64,000 bases of DNA from Lacipirellula parvula (GTDB taxonomy: Bacteria; Planctomycetota; Planctomycetia; Pirellulales; Lacipirellulaceae), in contig NZ_AP021861.1 of the NCBI RefSeq assembly GCF_009177095.1, positions 2,276,501 to 2,340,500 of the forward strand. The letters are read 5' to 3'. Positions 26,287-36,140 of this stretch are shown here, in pieces. The notes below the pieces were generated by a model. That model had not been told where the DNA came from. It searched no databases and was given only the letters and a program-made list of their open reading frames with translations. A program made the position numbers and the translations under genes. Every line of letters begins with the position of its first letter. Positions within the stretch are counted from its first letter, which is position 1.

Positions 26287-27632
26287 TCAGAATTCTTCGA
26301 ACCCGTCGTGACCGGCGCCGGCGCCGACCAGTTCGAGTTCCTCGACGCGGCGGCTCGCAGGCTTCGCGGCGGTCCGCTTGGCCGGCTTGCTCGGCGTCGA
26401 GTAAGACGGAGCGGTCGCCTTCGGAGCTGTGTAGCCCGTCTTCTTTGGTGACTGCTTCGCTTCGCGGTTCAGATTGAACTGAGCCACGACCATTTGCAGC
26501 TGCTCGGCTTGGCCCGACAAGGCGACGGCCGTGCCGCTCATCTCTTCGGTTTGCGAAGCGTTGCTTTGCGTCACTTGGTCCATTTGAGCGACCGCCTTGT
26601 TGATCTGCTCGATGCCGACCGTTTGCTCACCGCGGCGTTGAGAGCGAGCAGGTTCGTTTGGAACGCGATCTCGTCGATCGTCGTGATGATGTCGGCAATC
26701 TTCCGCGACGAACGGTTGATCTCGCCCATCGCGTCGACCGCTTGAGCCACCACGGCGCCACCCTTTTCGGCCGTTTCACGCGAGCTGTTCGCGAGTTGGT
26801 TGGCCTGGTCGGCGTTGTCGGCGTTTTGACGAACCGTGGCGGTGATCTCTTCCAGCGACGAGGCGGTTTCCTCGAGGCTCGAAGCCGATTGCTGAGCGCC
26901 CGAGCTCAGCTGCTCCGAAGCTGCAGCCAACTGCTGCGAAGCGGAGCTGACCGAGTTCGAGATGTCGTCGACTTCCATGATCGCCTTGGCGAACCAGCGA
27001 GCGATCAGGTAGCCGAGCGTCAGGCCAGCCAACACTCCCACGGCAATGACGCCGATCATGAGCGTGCGGGCCTGCGAGAAGACTTCGTCGCCGGTGGCCG
27101 CCGCCGCTTTGCTAGCAATGTCCTTGGCTTCGCAGAGTTCGTTGACGTTGCGGCCGATTTCCTTCGCTTGGGGCAGGTTGCCGGCGATGATGGCGTACGC
27201 CTCTTCATCCTTGTTCTCCAGGCCGAGCTGAATCGCTTTCTGCAACTCGACCCAATAGGGCGGGAAGATGGCCATCACGCGGTCAAACTTCTCCCGATCA
27301 GCAGGGTCGGTGATTGTGGGGCGGGCGGCTTCGAGTTGTTCGACGACCTTGTTGCCGAACGCGAGGGCTTCTTCAGCATTTGCTTGGTTCGTTTCAGGAT
27401 TCTTTTCCAAAACGATTTCGCGGGCCGAGCGGCCGATGCGAACGATGCACATGTTGGCCTCTTTGAGGGCCGAAATGCCGACCGTCTGCTTGACGTACAT
27501 CTCGTCGAGCATGGCATTGATGGTCCCGAGTTTGACCAATCCGAATACGCCGACGATCGCGCTGATGGAACAGACCGCGGCAAAACTGAATAACAACTTC
27601 GCTTGCACGCTCAGGCTTTTAAACCAATTCAT
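26287..27632 (-). pseudogene. methyl-accepting chemotaxis protein with out-of-frame internal deletion
   Basis: The first 337 codons (from 27632) encode a normal chemoreceptor start. A membrane segment (about 10-30), a periplasmic four-helix ligand-binding region, a second membrane segment (about 185-207) and a long coiled coil run up to the conserved [17 protein letters not shown]. Directly after this Val, at 26626-26630, the sequence jumps to [20 protein letters not shown] in another frame and continues to a C-terminal tail ending GFEEF. About 80 residues expected here are missing. They include the EAARAGE...GFAVVA hairpin tip that contacts CheA and CheW. The frame is broken, so translation ends at 26571. 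The ribosome-binding site and terminator are intact, so the loss looks recent or is a sequence error. Confidence 0.85.
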
Positions 27633-27711
27633 CGTTTAACCTTCCGAGAGAAATGACGCTGGTGCGTCGTGGTGAGTAATTGCCTTTGAGAGTCGATCAA
27701 AGTGACATGAG

Positions 27712-28206
27712 CTAGGCAGCCGATACTTGGGGAGCGGAGAAGTTTTCCGCGCTGACCAGGCGGGCGGTATCCAGGAGCATCACAATCCGTTCGCCAAGCT
27801 TCCCCATCCCGGTGATGCAGGAAGCGCTCTCCAAACTGGCCAGTTCCGGCGGTTCGGCGATGGCGTCGGTGGGGATGCTCAGCACGTCGGAAACGGTGTC
27901 GACGACGAGCCCGACGACTCGATTGACGACATTGACCACGACGATGCACGTGAATTGATCGTACTGCTTCTCGGTCATCGAGAACCGAGCGCGGAGATCG
28001 ATGATCGGGACCACCGTGCCGCGCAGGTTCATCACCCCTCGAACGAACGGCGGTGCGTTCGGGATGGGCGTAATTTTTGAGAATCCTTTGATCTCCTGCA
28101 CCTGCAGGATCTCAATGCCGTATTCCTCGTTCTGAAGGGTAAAGGTCAAAAACTGCCCGTTTTCTCGGGCCAAATCCAACTCTCCCGCCGCGTAATCGTC
28201 TTGCAT
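27712..28206 (-). CDS. cheW: CheW-like chemotaxis coupling protein
   Basis: 164 residues, single CheW domain (about 15-155) with FLTFTLQNEEYGIEILQVQEI, PNAPPFVRGVMNLRGTVVPIIDLR and VVDTVSDVLSI. It couples receptors to the kinase CheA. A ggagga site stands before the ATG. The broken chemoreceptor gene follows 79 bases downstream on the same strand, so the two form an operon. No cheA, cheY or cheR lies within the window, so this pair served a chemosensory system encoded elsewhere. Confidence 0.93.
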   Translation of the reverse strand: MQDDYAAGELDLARENGQFLTFTLQNEEYGIEILQVQEIKGFSKITPIPNAPPFVRGVMNLRGTVVPIIDLRARFSMTEKQYDQFTCIVVVNVVNRVVGLVVDTVSDVLSIPTDAIAEPPELASLESASCITGMGKLGERIVMLLDTARLVSAENFSAPQVSAA

Positions 28207-28723
28207 CGCATCCTCCGTTCATTGTTCGCCGTCGCAGGCGCACACCGCTAGCGACCCGGGCAATCGATTGATTGTCGCGGCAAGAAGCGAGTTGAACTGC
28301 AACTCGGTAGCTTGGCGATGCAGCAACAGTACGCTCGTCGCTGACCGAAGCTAATTTGTCTGCAATGCGGGTATGTGCGTAATAAAAGATATCCGGCGCC
28401 AATTATATATTTAACCGCGGCGGCGCCGGTTATGACGCTGCGCGGGCGTTTGCGCGGGAAGTCGCGGCTTGTTCGACGTCAGTCTTGGCAGGGCGCGGGG
28501 CCGCGTCGGCGAGGAGGTAAGCGGCGAGTGTCGGGGCGGCGATTGCTAGTTCGAACGCGCAAGTCGACGATGCGCGAATGATCTGATAAAATGCGCAATG
28601 CGCATATACATATCCGGCAAGGCGTTGCTCGCTCGTGCGATGAGGTTTATGTGTGTCGGGTTTATCGACACTTGTGGTCTCGCATCCATATCGCTCTCTC
28701 ACCATCCCGTCTAAATTAGAGTG
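28207..28723. other. divergent intergenic region
   Basis: About 515 bases between cheW (minus) and the c-heme gene (plus). An AT-rich segment (about 28371-28415, including aattatatatttaa) lies between two ccggcgcc/ggcgccgg words. A second AT-rich segment with short repeats of tgcgcaatgcgcat is near 28588-28602. Promoters are likely in both. No gene was seen. Confidence 0.45.
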
Positions 28724-30031
28724 ATGGAATCTTATCGGGAATTTCTGCGTCTTATCGTCTGGCTTGCGGCTATCGCCGCTTGGCCACCGGCAAGTGCCTT
28801 GCCAGCTTTAGCAGCGGATGAGTTCGAGCAGCCTCCTATTGACTACAGCCGCTCCACTCCCAAAAACTCCGTGGTGCGGCTGCAAGGGGCGTTCGAGCAA
28901 GGAAAATCCCTCGGTTGGGACGCCGAGCAGGGGTACCTGCCGGCACTATTGCACGAGCTAAAGATTTCGCCGGCGACGCAGATGCTGGTTTTTTCAAAAA
29001 CGAGCCTGCAGCGCGATCGCATCTCGCCGCGCACGCCGCGAGCGATTTATTTCAACGACGACGTGTACGTTGGCTACTGCGTGGGGGGCGAAACGCTCGA
29101 AGTGGCGGCGGCCGATCCACAACTTGGGGCGGTCTTTTACACGCTCGATCAAACGGAGGGGAAGGCTCCGCGGCTGGAGCGGCAAACCCATCGTTGCTTG
29201 CAGTGCCACGTCGTTGCCGACTCGACCCCGATTCCGGGCTTCCTGGTTCGCTCGCTGTTCACAAGTCCCAGCGGCCAGCCGATTCTGTCGGAAGGAAGCC
29301 ACCGGGTGGACCATGCCACGCCGATTGCCGATCGCTGGGGCGGGTGGTACGTCACCGGGACGCATGGCGAGCAGACGCATCTGGGGAATCAGCTGATTCG
29401 CGACCGGAAGGCGTCGCGTCCCTGGCCGAACGACGACGGCCACAACGTGGTAGATCTGACTGGCCGACTGCGGACCGAGAATTATCTCACGCCCCACAGC
29501 GACATCGTTGCGCTGCTAGTCTTCGAGCATCAGACGCATGTGCACAACCTCATCGCGCAAGCTAACTTCGCTGCGCGGCAAGCCATGTATTACGAGGCGG
29601 CGCTGAATAAGGCCCTGGGCGAGCCGGAAGACCATCGCTTGGAGAGCACGACGCGCCGCATCGCCAGTGCGGGCGACAAGCTCGTGGCCGGGCTGTTGTT
29701 TGCCGGCGAAGCTCCGCTCACGCATCCGATCGTCGGCACGTCGGCGTTTACGCAGGAGTTTCAACAGGCAGGGCCGCGCGACAGTCAGGGGCGTTCGCTG
29801 CGCGATCTCGATCTGACGACGCGGCTGTTCAAGTATCCGTGCAGTTACCTCATCTACTCGCCGGCGTTCGATGCGCTCCATCCGGCGATGAAGTCTTACG
29901 TTGGTCAGCGGTTTCGCGATATCTTGGCGGGGCAGGGGGGAGCGGAGTTTGCGCACCTCTCGCCGGCCGATCGCCAAGCGATTGCCGAAATTCTCTACCA
30001 AACCAAGCACGATTTGTGGTCGAGCGAGTAG
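28724..30031 (+). CDS. exported single-heme c-type cytochrome-like protein
   Basis: 435 residues from the ATG at 28724, with an in-frame GTG one codon earlier. A signal peptide (about 1-32) ends at LAADEF. One canonical heme site, C158-LQ-C161-H162, lies in QTHRCLQCHVVADSTP. The rest contains many His residues that could serve as axial ligand or metal sites (HQTHVHNL). No enzymatic domain was recognised. It resembles planctomycete/verrucomicrobial periplasmic cytochrome-like proteins of unknown role. The next gene, also exported, follows after 133 bases. Confidence 0.8.
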   Translation: MESYREFLRLIVWLAAIAAWPPASALPALAADEFEQPPIDYSRSTPKNSVVRLQGAFEQGKSLGWDAEQGYLPALLHELKISPATQMLVFSKTSLQRDRISPRTPRAIYFNDDVYVGYCVGGETLEVAAADPQLGAVFYTLDQTEGKAPRLERQTHRCLQCHVVADSTPIPGFLVRSLFTSPSGQPILSEGSHRVDHATPIADRWGGWYVTGTHGEQTHLGNQLIRDRKASRPWPNDDGHNVVDLTGRLRTENYLTPHSDIVALLVFEHQTHVHNLIAQANFAARQAMYYEAALNKALGEPEDHRLESTTRRIASAGDKLVAGLLFAGEAPLTHPIVGTSAFTQEFQQAGPRDSQGRSLRDLDLTTRLFKYPCSYLIYSPAFDALHPAMKSYVGQRFRDILAGQGGAEFAHLSPADRQAIAEILYQTKHDLWSSE

Positions 30032-30164
30032 CATGAGCGAACGCGACGCGTGCAGGCTTGAGGCGCTGGCGGGCGATGGGAGCGGTCGGCTAGACTGAGC
30101 GGCGTTCTGCGTATGCTCTGCCGCTCAGTTGCCGCGGAGCCGTTCTATTGCCCAGTGGACCGCC

Positions 30165-30734
30165 ATGCTACGCCGCCGTCGAGTACTTGCCCTAGTTGGT
30201 TCCTGCACAACGATTTTGGCCATGTCGACCGCCGCCGCTGAAGAGACGCGCGTGCCCGTGAAGTTCGCGGGCGGCCACGACATCTCGAAGAAGGATTTCG
30301 GCCGGCCCATTCCGCTGATTGCGGCGGCGCTCGGCGTGAAGCCGGAGGTCTTTCGGAAGGCGTTCAGCGGCGTCACGCCGGCGCGCGGGCGGGGGCCGTC
30401 GGGCGCAGAAGCCCGTAAGAACAAAGAGGCGCTGCTCAGCGTGCTCGGCCCGCACGGCGTCACGAACGAGCGGCTCGATGAAGTCTCCGACTACTATCGA
30501 TTTCGCCCGCAGGAAGACGAGCTGTGGCCGGTGAAGGCAGCGAAGGCGGAAGCGATCGTTGAGGATGGCCAAATCAAGCGGATTGTCGTTACCGAACCGG
30601 GGCACGGCTATTCGACGCCGCCGCGCGCAAGCGTGAAAGGGTTCAGCGACGCGAAGCTGCACGTCGAGTTGGCGTTTAGCAAGACGCTCAAGAAGAATGG
30701 CGCCGTTAAGGCGATTGAGATCGACAGCAAGTAG
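30165..30734 (+). CDS. exported hypothetical protein
   Basis: 189 residues from the ATG at 30165. A signal peptide with an RRRR start ends near STAAAEE. The mature part is charged with repeated Lys and Gly (VKFAGGHDISKKDFGRP, then SGVTPARGRGPSGAEARKNKEALLSVLG) and a conserved-looking IKRIVVTEPGHGYSTPP. The last pattern is common in planctomycete exported proteins (GxGYxxPP). Function unknown. Probably in one transcript with the preceding c-heme protein. Confidence 0.7.
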   Translation: MLRRRRVLALVGSCTTILAMSTAAAEETRVPVKFAGGHDISKKDFGRPIPLIAAALGVKPEVFRKAFSGVTPARGRGPSGAEARKNKEALLSVLGPHGVTNERLDEVSDYYRFRPQEDELWPVKAAKAEAIVEDGQIKRIVVTEPGHGYSTPPRASVKGFSDAKLHVELAFSKTLKKNGAVKAIEIDSK

Positions 30735-30795
30735 CGTCAGGATCGCCGGTTCTCAGGCGACGAGGCTCAGTCGCGGTTCCGATCGCGTCAGTGCA

Positions 30796-30840
30796 CAAAA
30801 AAAGCGGGCGTTTGAGAAGTGACTTCTCAAACGCCCGCTT
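30796..30840 (-). terminator. perfect-palindrome intrinsic terminator
   Basis: A 19-bp perfect stem (30802-30820 with 30822-30840, aagcgggcgtttgagaagt) has a single central base. A run of eight T follows on the minus strand. It terminates the LamG/PEP-CTERM gene whose stop is at 30885. Confidence 0.9.
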
Positions 30841-30884
30841 CGTGTTACTTCTTGCAGTTCTCGCAGCTCAGTTGCTGCAATGGC

Positions 30885-31799
30885 CTAGCGACGGCGAGTC
30901 CAAGCCAAGCCAACCAGACCCAGGGCTGCTAAGGCACAGCTGGCCGGTTCCGGCACAACCGTGTTCGGGCCGAGCCCGTTGTTGTTCTGGGCGTCTTGCA
31001 AGGTCAACGCATGGCTGTAGATCCGTAGCTCGGCAATGCTGGCGTCGATCAACGAATCGGGCCACATCGACCGACCGAGCCAGACGTTGACGTCGGCCAG
31101 GGTCGTGACCGGGAAGGCGGTCGCGTTGGCGGCGATGTTGAGGTTGTTCGCAATCGGAGCCGGGGCGCCGTACAGCGCGCCGTTGCGATAGACGGTGATC
31201 GTGCCCGGCAGGCCGCCCGATTGATCGAAGACGGCGATCAGGTGTTCCTGCACGCCGACTTGCAGATCGGTCGAATCGCCGGGGGCGTCGACGAAGCTTT
31301 CGGGGCCGGCCACGCCGTTGCTGGTGACGCGGAGGTCGTTGCCTGCGCCGCCATCGCCGGTGCGCGGAATGATTTGGAGGTAGGGGAAGTTGTCGTTGCC
31401 GCCATCGGAGTTGCCTTCGATGCCGCTGCTGCTGATGCCGGCAGCGAAGAGAGCGGACCAATCACGATTGGTGTTCATCGTGACCCACATCTCGACGGAG
31501 ACGGCGCCAGCTTGGCCGGCCGCGGCGGCGTCGCGGATGAGGAAGTTCGGAAAGTCAACGTACGATCCACTTGCCGGAACGTTGTTGTTGTTGAAGGCGC
31601 CAGAGCCCGTGTTGGTCGGGTTGCTGAGAACGATCTGGCCGCCGGCGTAAGTGGCCGTGTTGCCCATGACGACGCCGTTGGCGGTGCCGACCGAGTCGTT
31701 TGCGTTGCCATCGAAGGTGTAACGATGCACCAGGGCACCCGATGCCGACGTCGCGCAGAGCGCGAGAAGGCAAGTGCCTGCCAGTAGTTGCCGCTTCAT
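30885..31799 (-). CDS. LamG-like PEP-CTERM protein
   Basis: 304 residues. A signal peptide (about 1-21) precedes a concanavalin A-like/LamG jelly-roll domain (about 24-270) with RYTFDGNANDSVG at its start and DASIAELRIYSHALTLQD at its end, both typical. The C-terminal sorting signal is VVPEPASCALAALGLVGLAW then TRRR: a PEP motif, a hydrophobic helix and a basic end, processed by an exosortase. Cell-surface or exopolysaccharide-associated placement is expected. A ggagg ribosome-binding site precedes the ATG. Confidence 0.92.
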   Translation of the reverse strand: MKRQLLAGTCLLALCATSASGALVHRYTFDGNANDSVGTANGVVMGNTATYAGGQIVLSNPTNTGSGAFNNNNVPASGSYVDFPNFLIRDAAAAGQAGAVSVEMWVTMNTNRDWSALFAAGISSSGIEGNSDGGNDNFPYLQIIPRTGDGGAGNDLRVTSNGVAGPESFVDAPGDSTDLQVGVQEHLIAVFDQSGGLPGTITVYRNGALYGAPAPIANNLNIAANATAFPVTTLADVNVWLGRSMWPDSLIDASIAELRIYSHALTLQDAQNNNGLGPNTVVPEPASCALAALGLVGLAWTRRR

Positions 31800-32591
31800 T
31801 AGAACGGTGCCTCCAAGGAGAAAACAGAACAGAGTGCTAACTGCCGCTTACCGAACGAAGTTCGGCGACGGCTTGTTCGAGAACACTAAGGGAAAATTGA
31901 TAAGCAGACTAGTCCGATAGCAGTGCCAGCAGGTTCAGCGAGCACTTGTGCGATCGAAGCCGAGCCCGAGGCGGCTCGACTCACTCACTGTAATCCGCCA
32001 ATGCGAAATAGAAAAATGGTTCGCTAGTGATTTGCCGGTCGTGCGGTCGTCGATTGACGCCGTCGAGGGCGTTTATGAGACGACTGGGTCCCATCGGCGA
32101 ATCGATCGCGAGGTTCCGTTCCGTTGGGTGTAACTCTTTTCAGCAATTGATGATACATCCATTCTCGGGAGTTGCTGGTCTAGCGGGGCGCTGCACGCTC
32201 CGGCGCGTTGCACTCAAGCAACTTGAGATCCTTTGCGAAGTGCCTCGTTCAGAAAAAAGACGGCAGAACTCAGTCGGATTTGAGTTCTTTCTGGCGGGCT
32301 GCGGGGCTAATTTCAAGGCCATGCCGCCGGTAGCGGGGGGCGGCCGCTGCCTGCGAACGCCTGGCGGGGGTTGAGATGCAGCGTCACGCGCGGCGGAGCG
32401 GCGTCGAATTGGCGTTTCTACCAGCGTGGAATGCCTCTTCTTTCGTGCACTCTGCGTCGAACGGTTTCCAGGTCGCGAGGCCTGCCTAGCGGTAGTCGCA
32501 GCAGCGAATTAACGGCGTAGGCAATTTGCATCGACGAGTCTAGATTAGACGCGATTCTAACGACTATCGCCGCCAAAACAGTGAGCCGCTG
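31800..32591. other. divergent intergenic region
   Basis: About 790 bases between two divergent exported-protein genes. No gene was seen. Small palindromes occur at 31852-31864 (cgaacgaagttcg) and 32537-32549 (gtctagattagac). The second lies about 45 bases before the giant repeat-protein gene, in an operator-like place. Confidence 0.4.
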
Positions 32592-35500
32592 ATGCGTTTC
32601 CGACGACTTTTGTTACTTGCGAGTTTGATCGCGTGGTCTGGATCTCGTCTATGCTTCGGCGACTTCGGGAGAGTTTTCAATGTGCCCGCTGAAAAAGCGC
32701 CGTCGCTTCTCAGTTCCAACATGCAGTTGAATCTATTCGAGGGAGGATCGCTTCCGAACTATTTCCAGCTGGGCTCTCCTTGGGTAGGTAGCTCGAACGT
32801 CGAACTCAACGTCTACGGAGGATACGTCGGGACAGGCCTGACAGCAGGCCGGGGAACGACGTTTAATATGTCGGGGGGCAAGATGGGCACTACGTTTGAA
32901 GCGAACAGCGGCAGCGTCGTGCGGCTGTCCGGCGGGCTATTTGACGCTTCCCCTTGGTTCAAATACGACAGCACTTTCATTCTCGTCGGCAACAATTTCC
33001 GCATCGACGGCGAACTGGCGCCTGGCTTCGGGACGTCTGACTTGACGCCCATCTCGCTCTCGATGACGTCGACGCTGAGCGGCACCTTAACCGACGGAAC
33101 GAACTTCATGTTCTCCGGAAGGTGGCTGCGCGGGAATACGCAACTGCAGTACGCGCCGATTCCGGCGACGGCTCCGGCCGTGATCAACGTTCCCGGTGAC
33201 GCGGCGCCGGCAAACTTGTATGCGAATCAACGGTTGATCGTGCACGACGGCGGATTGGTCGCCGCGCTCAACGCTGACTACGGGAGCGTCGTCGATATTC
33301 ACGCGGGCGGCGCCGTGAGCCAGGCGCAAATGGTCGGAACCACCGTGAATGTGATGGGAGGAAGCCTGGGGGGCGCGCGAATTGCCGCCGGCTCCGTCGT
33401 CAATCTGAGCGCGGGCAAGATTGGATCGTATCTCCAAGCGGATCAGGGGAGCGTCGTGAACATGACCGGGGGCACCTTGGACTGGTCCCCGACGTTCTCC
33501 GGCGGCACGCTGAATATGTCAGGAGGTTACTTGAGCGACCGCGCCACGATCAGTTCCGCCGGCGTCGCGAACATTTCCGGAGGCATCGTTGTCGGCGGCT
33601 TGAGGGCGGAGTCTGGTGCACAAGTTCACGTTTCGGGCGGATACTTCTACTATGGCATCAGAGCGAGCGACGCCACCGCGATCGTTTCCGGCGGATCGAT
33701 CGCCGGGGTCTCTGGCTCAACGGTTGAGATCTCGGGGGGAGTGATTCGGAAGGGGGTGTGGACTGCTGCCGGAGATCGCATGACCCTGGCGGGCGGGGAA
33801 CTTCGCATCGACGGCGAACTTGTCGAGGGATTGGAAGTCGCTGGCGCGGAGCGCGAAGTCAACGTTCCGCTGGGATCCGTCGTCAGCGGGGTGTTCGCCG
33901 ATGGCACGCCGTTCATGTTCTCTTCGAGCGATATCTCGCGAACCGACTACTTAGGGAGTCAATTCGCGGATGGAACGTTGCGCCTGCGGGCTGCGCCGCT
34001 TCCCAACGCGGGGCCGAGCGGCCTGACAGCTTCCGTCGACGGTCCGATCGCCGCTGTTCGCGACGGGCAGACGCTGGTCGTCGATGTCCCCGGCGTCATC
34101 GGCGACGAATTGCGCACTGCCCAGGGCAGTCGCGTCGACATTCAGCAGGGCGGAACGGTGGGGAACGGCTTTGAAGCCGTCGGCGCTATCGTCAACGTCA
34201 CTGGCGGGAGCGTTGGGCATGGATTCGACGTTGCCGCGGGCGCGATCGTGACGCTGGCTTCCGGTTCGATCGGCTCCGGAGCGGACATCATCCGCGGCGG
34301 AGCGGTTCATGTGCAGGGAGGGACGCTAGGGCCCAGCGCTTTCGTCCACCCGGGCGGCACGCTTAGCGTCGACGGAGGTTCCGTTGGCAACGAACTACGA
34401 GTGTTGAGCGATGGGCAGGCCGCGCTGACCGCTGGCCGCATCGGGCAATACGCTACCGTCGAGCCCGGAGGCGAACTTCGAATCGAAGGAGGCGAGATTG
34501 ATCGGTGGCTCACCGTGCAAGGCGAGTTGGCCATGCACGGCGGCGCGGCGGCCGATGTGAGAGTCGAGGGCGGCGACGTTCGTTTATTCGACGGGGCGGT
34601 CAATGCGCTGAATGTTGAGGAGAATGGCCAGGCCGTGGTGAGCGGCGGCAGGGTGAGGTACGCGTCTGTTTCCAGCGGCGGGAAGTTAGACCTGCTGGGC
34701 GGCGTGACTGGCGGAGAACTCACCGCGAATAGCGGCGGAACGTTGAAGGTCGTCGGCGGCGCCATCGAAGGGCAGTTCACAGCCAACAACAATTCCCAGG
34801 TCGTCGTGCGAGGGGGAGCCATCGGCGGTAAGTTTCAGACTATGGCGGGAAGCAACGTCAGGCTCGAAGGAGGGGAGTTCGCCGTCGACGGCGTTCCGAT
34901 CGCAGAATTGAGCGCTCCTGGCGCGACCGGAGCCTTTGTCTTTCCGAACTCGAATGCAGTGCTGACGGGCGTACTCGCCGATGGTTCGCCCTTCGCGCTC
35001 TCTCCCTCCGATCTCGACTCCGTCGCGGCCTCGACGCTGCGACTGCAAGTCGTCGAATTGCCGTCAATTGGCCCCGCAGTCATTCAGATTGACGCAGGCG
35101 TCGCTCCCCGCGGCATTCGCACCGGGCAGAAGCTCGTCGTCGGCGGAAGCGGATCGATTCCGAAGGGCTTTAACGCTCATCATGGCGCCATCGTCGAAAT
35201 CCTTGAGGGCGCCACGGTGGGCGAGAACTTCGAAGCAACTGGCGCCGTCGTCAACATACGGGGCGGAACATTGGGGAAGGCTGACGCCTTCGCCGGAGCA
35301 GTGATCAACGTCAGCGGCGGTAAGGTGGCTGGAAATATGAACGCCTACCGCGGCGGAATTATCAACGTGTCGGGAGGAACGATGCCTATCGTCGATGGCT
35401 ACGCCGGCTATCGGGCTCTCGTCTCGTGGGAGGGGAGCGTCATCAACGTCTCCGGCGGCACGATCGGAGGCATTGTAGCCTCTAGAGGCGGTCGCGCGTC

Positions 35501-36140
35501 GATTTCAGGCGGCGTGATTACTGGTACACTGGAAGGGGGATATGATTCGGATATCAGCATCTCGGGAGGAATGTTCGCTGGCGATTTCTTGATGTTCGGC
35601 TCCAAGACCAATGTTTCGGGCGGGCGGTTCAGGCAACCGCTGAAAGTTTTTGCCAAGGAATTCAACTTGTTCGTAATCGATGCGTCGCTCGGAGGAAGTG
35701 CTCTGAGTGATTTGGCGATCGGCGAGCGACGAACGATCGACGCACGCGACCTCGTCCTCGCCGGGACTTTGGCCGAGGGGATGCCGTTCGCATTTGATCT
35801 GAACACTGACGGCGACCTGATCGACGTCGACGGCTACTTCTCGCCGTCTGCTCATCTGACTGTCACCCGCGTCTTCAATCCGGGCGACTACAATGGCGAC
35901 CAAGTGGTTGACGATCGAGATCGCCGCGTGTGGGAAGCCGCGTCACTCAGCGGCAACCTCGCGGCGGACGGCAACTACGACGGAGTCGTCAACGACGACG
36001 ACTTACGAGTGTGGACCGAGCGGTTCGGGCGGGACTACGGCCTGGTTCCTGAGCCGGTGACCGCAACGCTCGGCTTGACCGGATTATTCGGCATGCTGAG
36101 CTGCATTCGGCGAGCGACGCGGCGGAGCCGTTGCGCTTGA
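32592..36140 (+). CDS. giant repetitive beta-helix-type surface protein with dockerin and PEP-CTERM
   Basis: 1182 residues. Signal peptide (about 1-23). Then four long modules of short repeats built on (V/I/M)-SGG, as in NVSGGTIGG, MTGGTLD and ISGGVI, the pattern of right-handed beta-helix or autotransporter passengers. Modules 1-3 end in a recurring cap, DGxxFxFSxSD, near residues about 170, 434 and 794. Each is followed by a restart that reads like VxxxGxApxxLxxGQxLVV (about 199, 481, 832). The fourth cap (AEGMPFAFDLNTDGD) is near 1058. A dockerin-like pair of calcium loops (DYNGDQVVDD about 1098; DGNYDGVVND about 1125) and PEP-CTERM (VPEPVTATLGLTGLFG, ending RRATRRSR) follow. No beta-barrel translocator is present. 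Confidence 0.85.
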   Translation: MRFRRLLLLASLIAWSGSRLCFGDFGRVFNVPAEKAPSLLSSNMQLNLFEGGSLPNYFQLGSPWVGSSNVELNVYGGYVGTGLTAGRGTTFNMSGGKMGTTFEANSGSVVRLSGGLFDASPWFKYDSTFILVGNNFRIDGELAPGFGTSDLTPISLSMTSTLSGTLTDGTNFMFSGRWLRGNTQLQYAPIPATAPAVINVPGDAAPANLYANQRLIVHDGGLVAALNADYGSVVDIHAGGAVSQAQMVGTTVNVMGGSLGGARIAAGSVVNLSAGKIGSYLQADQGSVVNMTGGTLDWSPTFSGGTLNMSGGYLSDRATISSAGVANISGGIVVGGLRAESGAQVHVSGGYFYYGIRASDATAIVSGGSIAGVSGSTVEISGGVIRKGVWTAAGDRMTLAGGELRIDGELVEGLEVAGAEREVNVPLGSVVSGVFADGTPFMFSSSDISRTDYLGSQFADGTLRLRAAPLPNAGPSGLTASVDGPIAAVRDGQTLVVDVPGVIGDELRTAQGSRVDIQQGGTVGNGFEAVGAIVNVTGGSVGHGFDVAAGAIVTLASGSIGSGADIIRGGAVHVQGGTLGPSAFVHPGGTLSVDGGSVGNELRVLSDGQAALTAGRIGQYATVEPGGELRIEGGEIDRWLTVQGELAMHGGAAADVRVEGGDVRLFDGAVNALNVEENGQAVVSGGRVRYASVSSGGKLDLLGGVTGGELTANSGGTLKVVGGAIEGQFTANNNSQVVVRGGAIGGKFQTMAGSNVRLEGGEFAVDGVPIAELSAPGATGAFVFPNSNAVLTGVLADGSPFALSPSDLDSVAASTLRLQVVELPSIGPAVIQIDAGVAPRGIRTGQKLVVGGSGSIPKGFNAHHGAIVEILEGATVGENFEATGAVVNIRGGTLGKADAFAGAVINVSGGKVAGNMNAYRGGIINVSGGTMPIVDGYAGYRALVSWEGSVINVSGGTIGGIVASRGGRASISGGVITGTLEGGYDSDISISGGMFAGDFLMFGSKTNVSGGRFRQPLKVFAKEFNLFVIDASLGGSALSDLAIGERRTIDARDLVLAGTLAEGMPFAFDLNTDGDLIDVDGYFSPSAHLTVTRVFNPGDYNGDQVVDDRDRRVWEAASLSGNLAADGNYDGVVNDDDLRVWTERFGRDYGLVPEPVTATLGLTGLFGMLSCIRRATRRSRCA

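Noticed and set aside
28430-28705. Possible 91-residue gene on the minus strand
   Set aside because: No recognisable family, no ribosome-binding site, mixed composition, and it lies in a promoter-like region.
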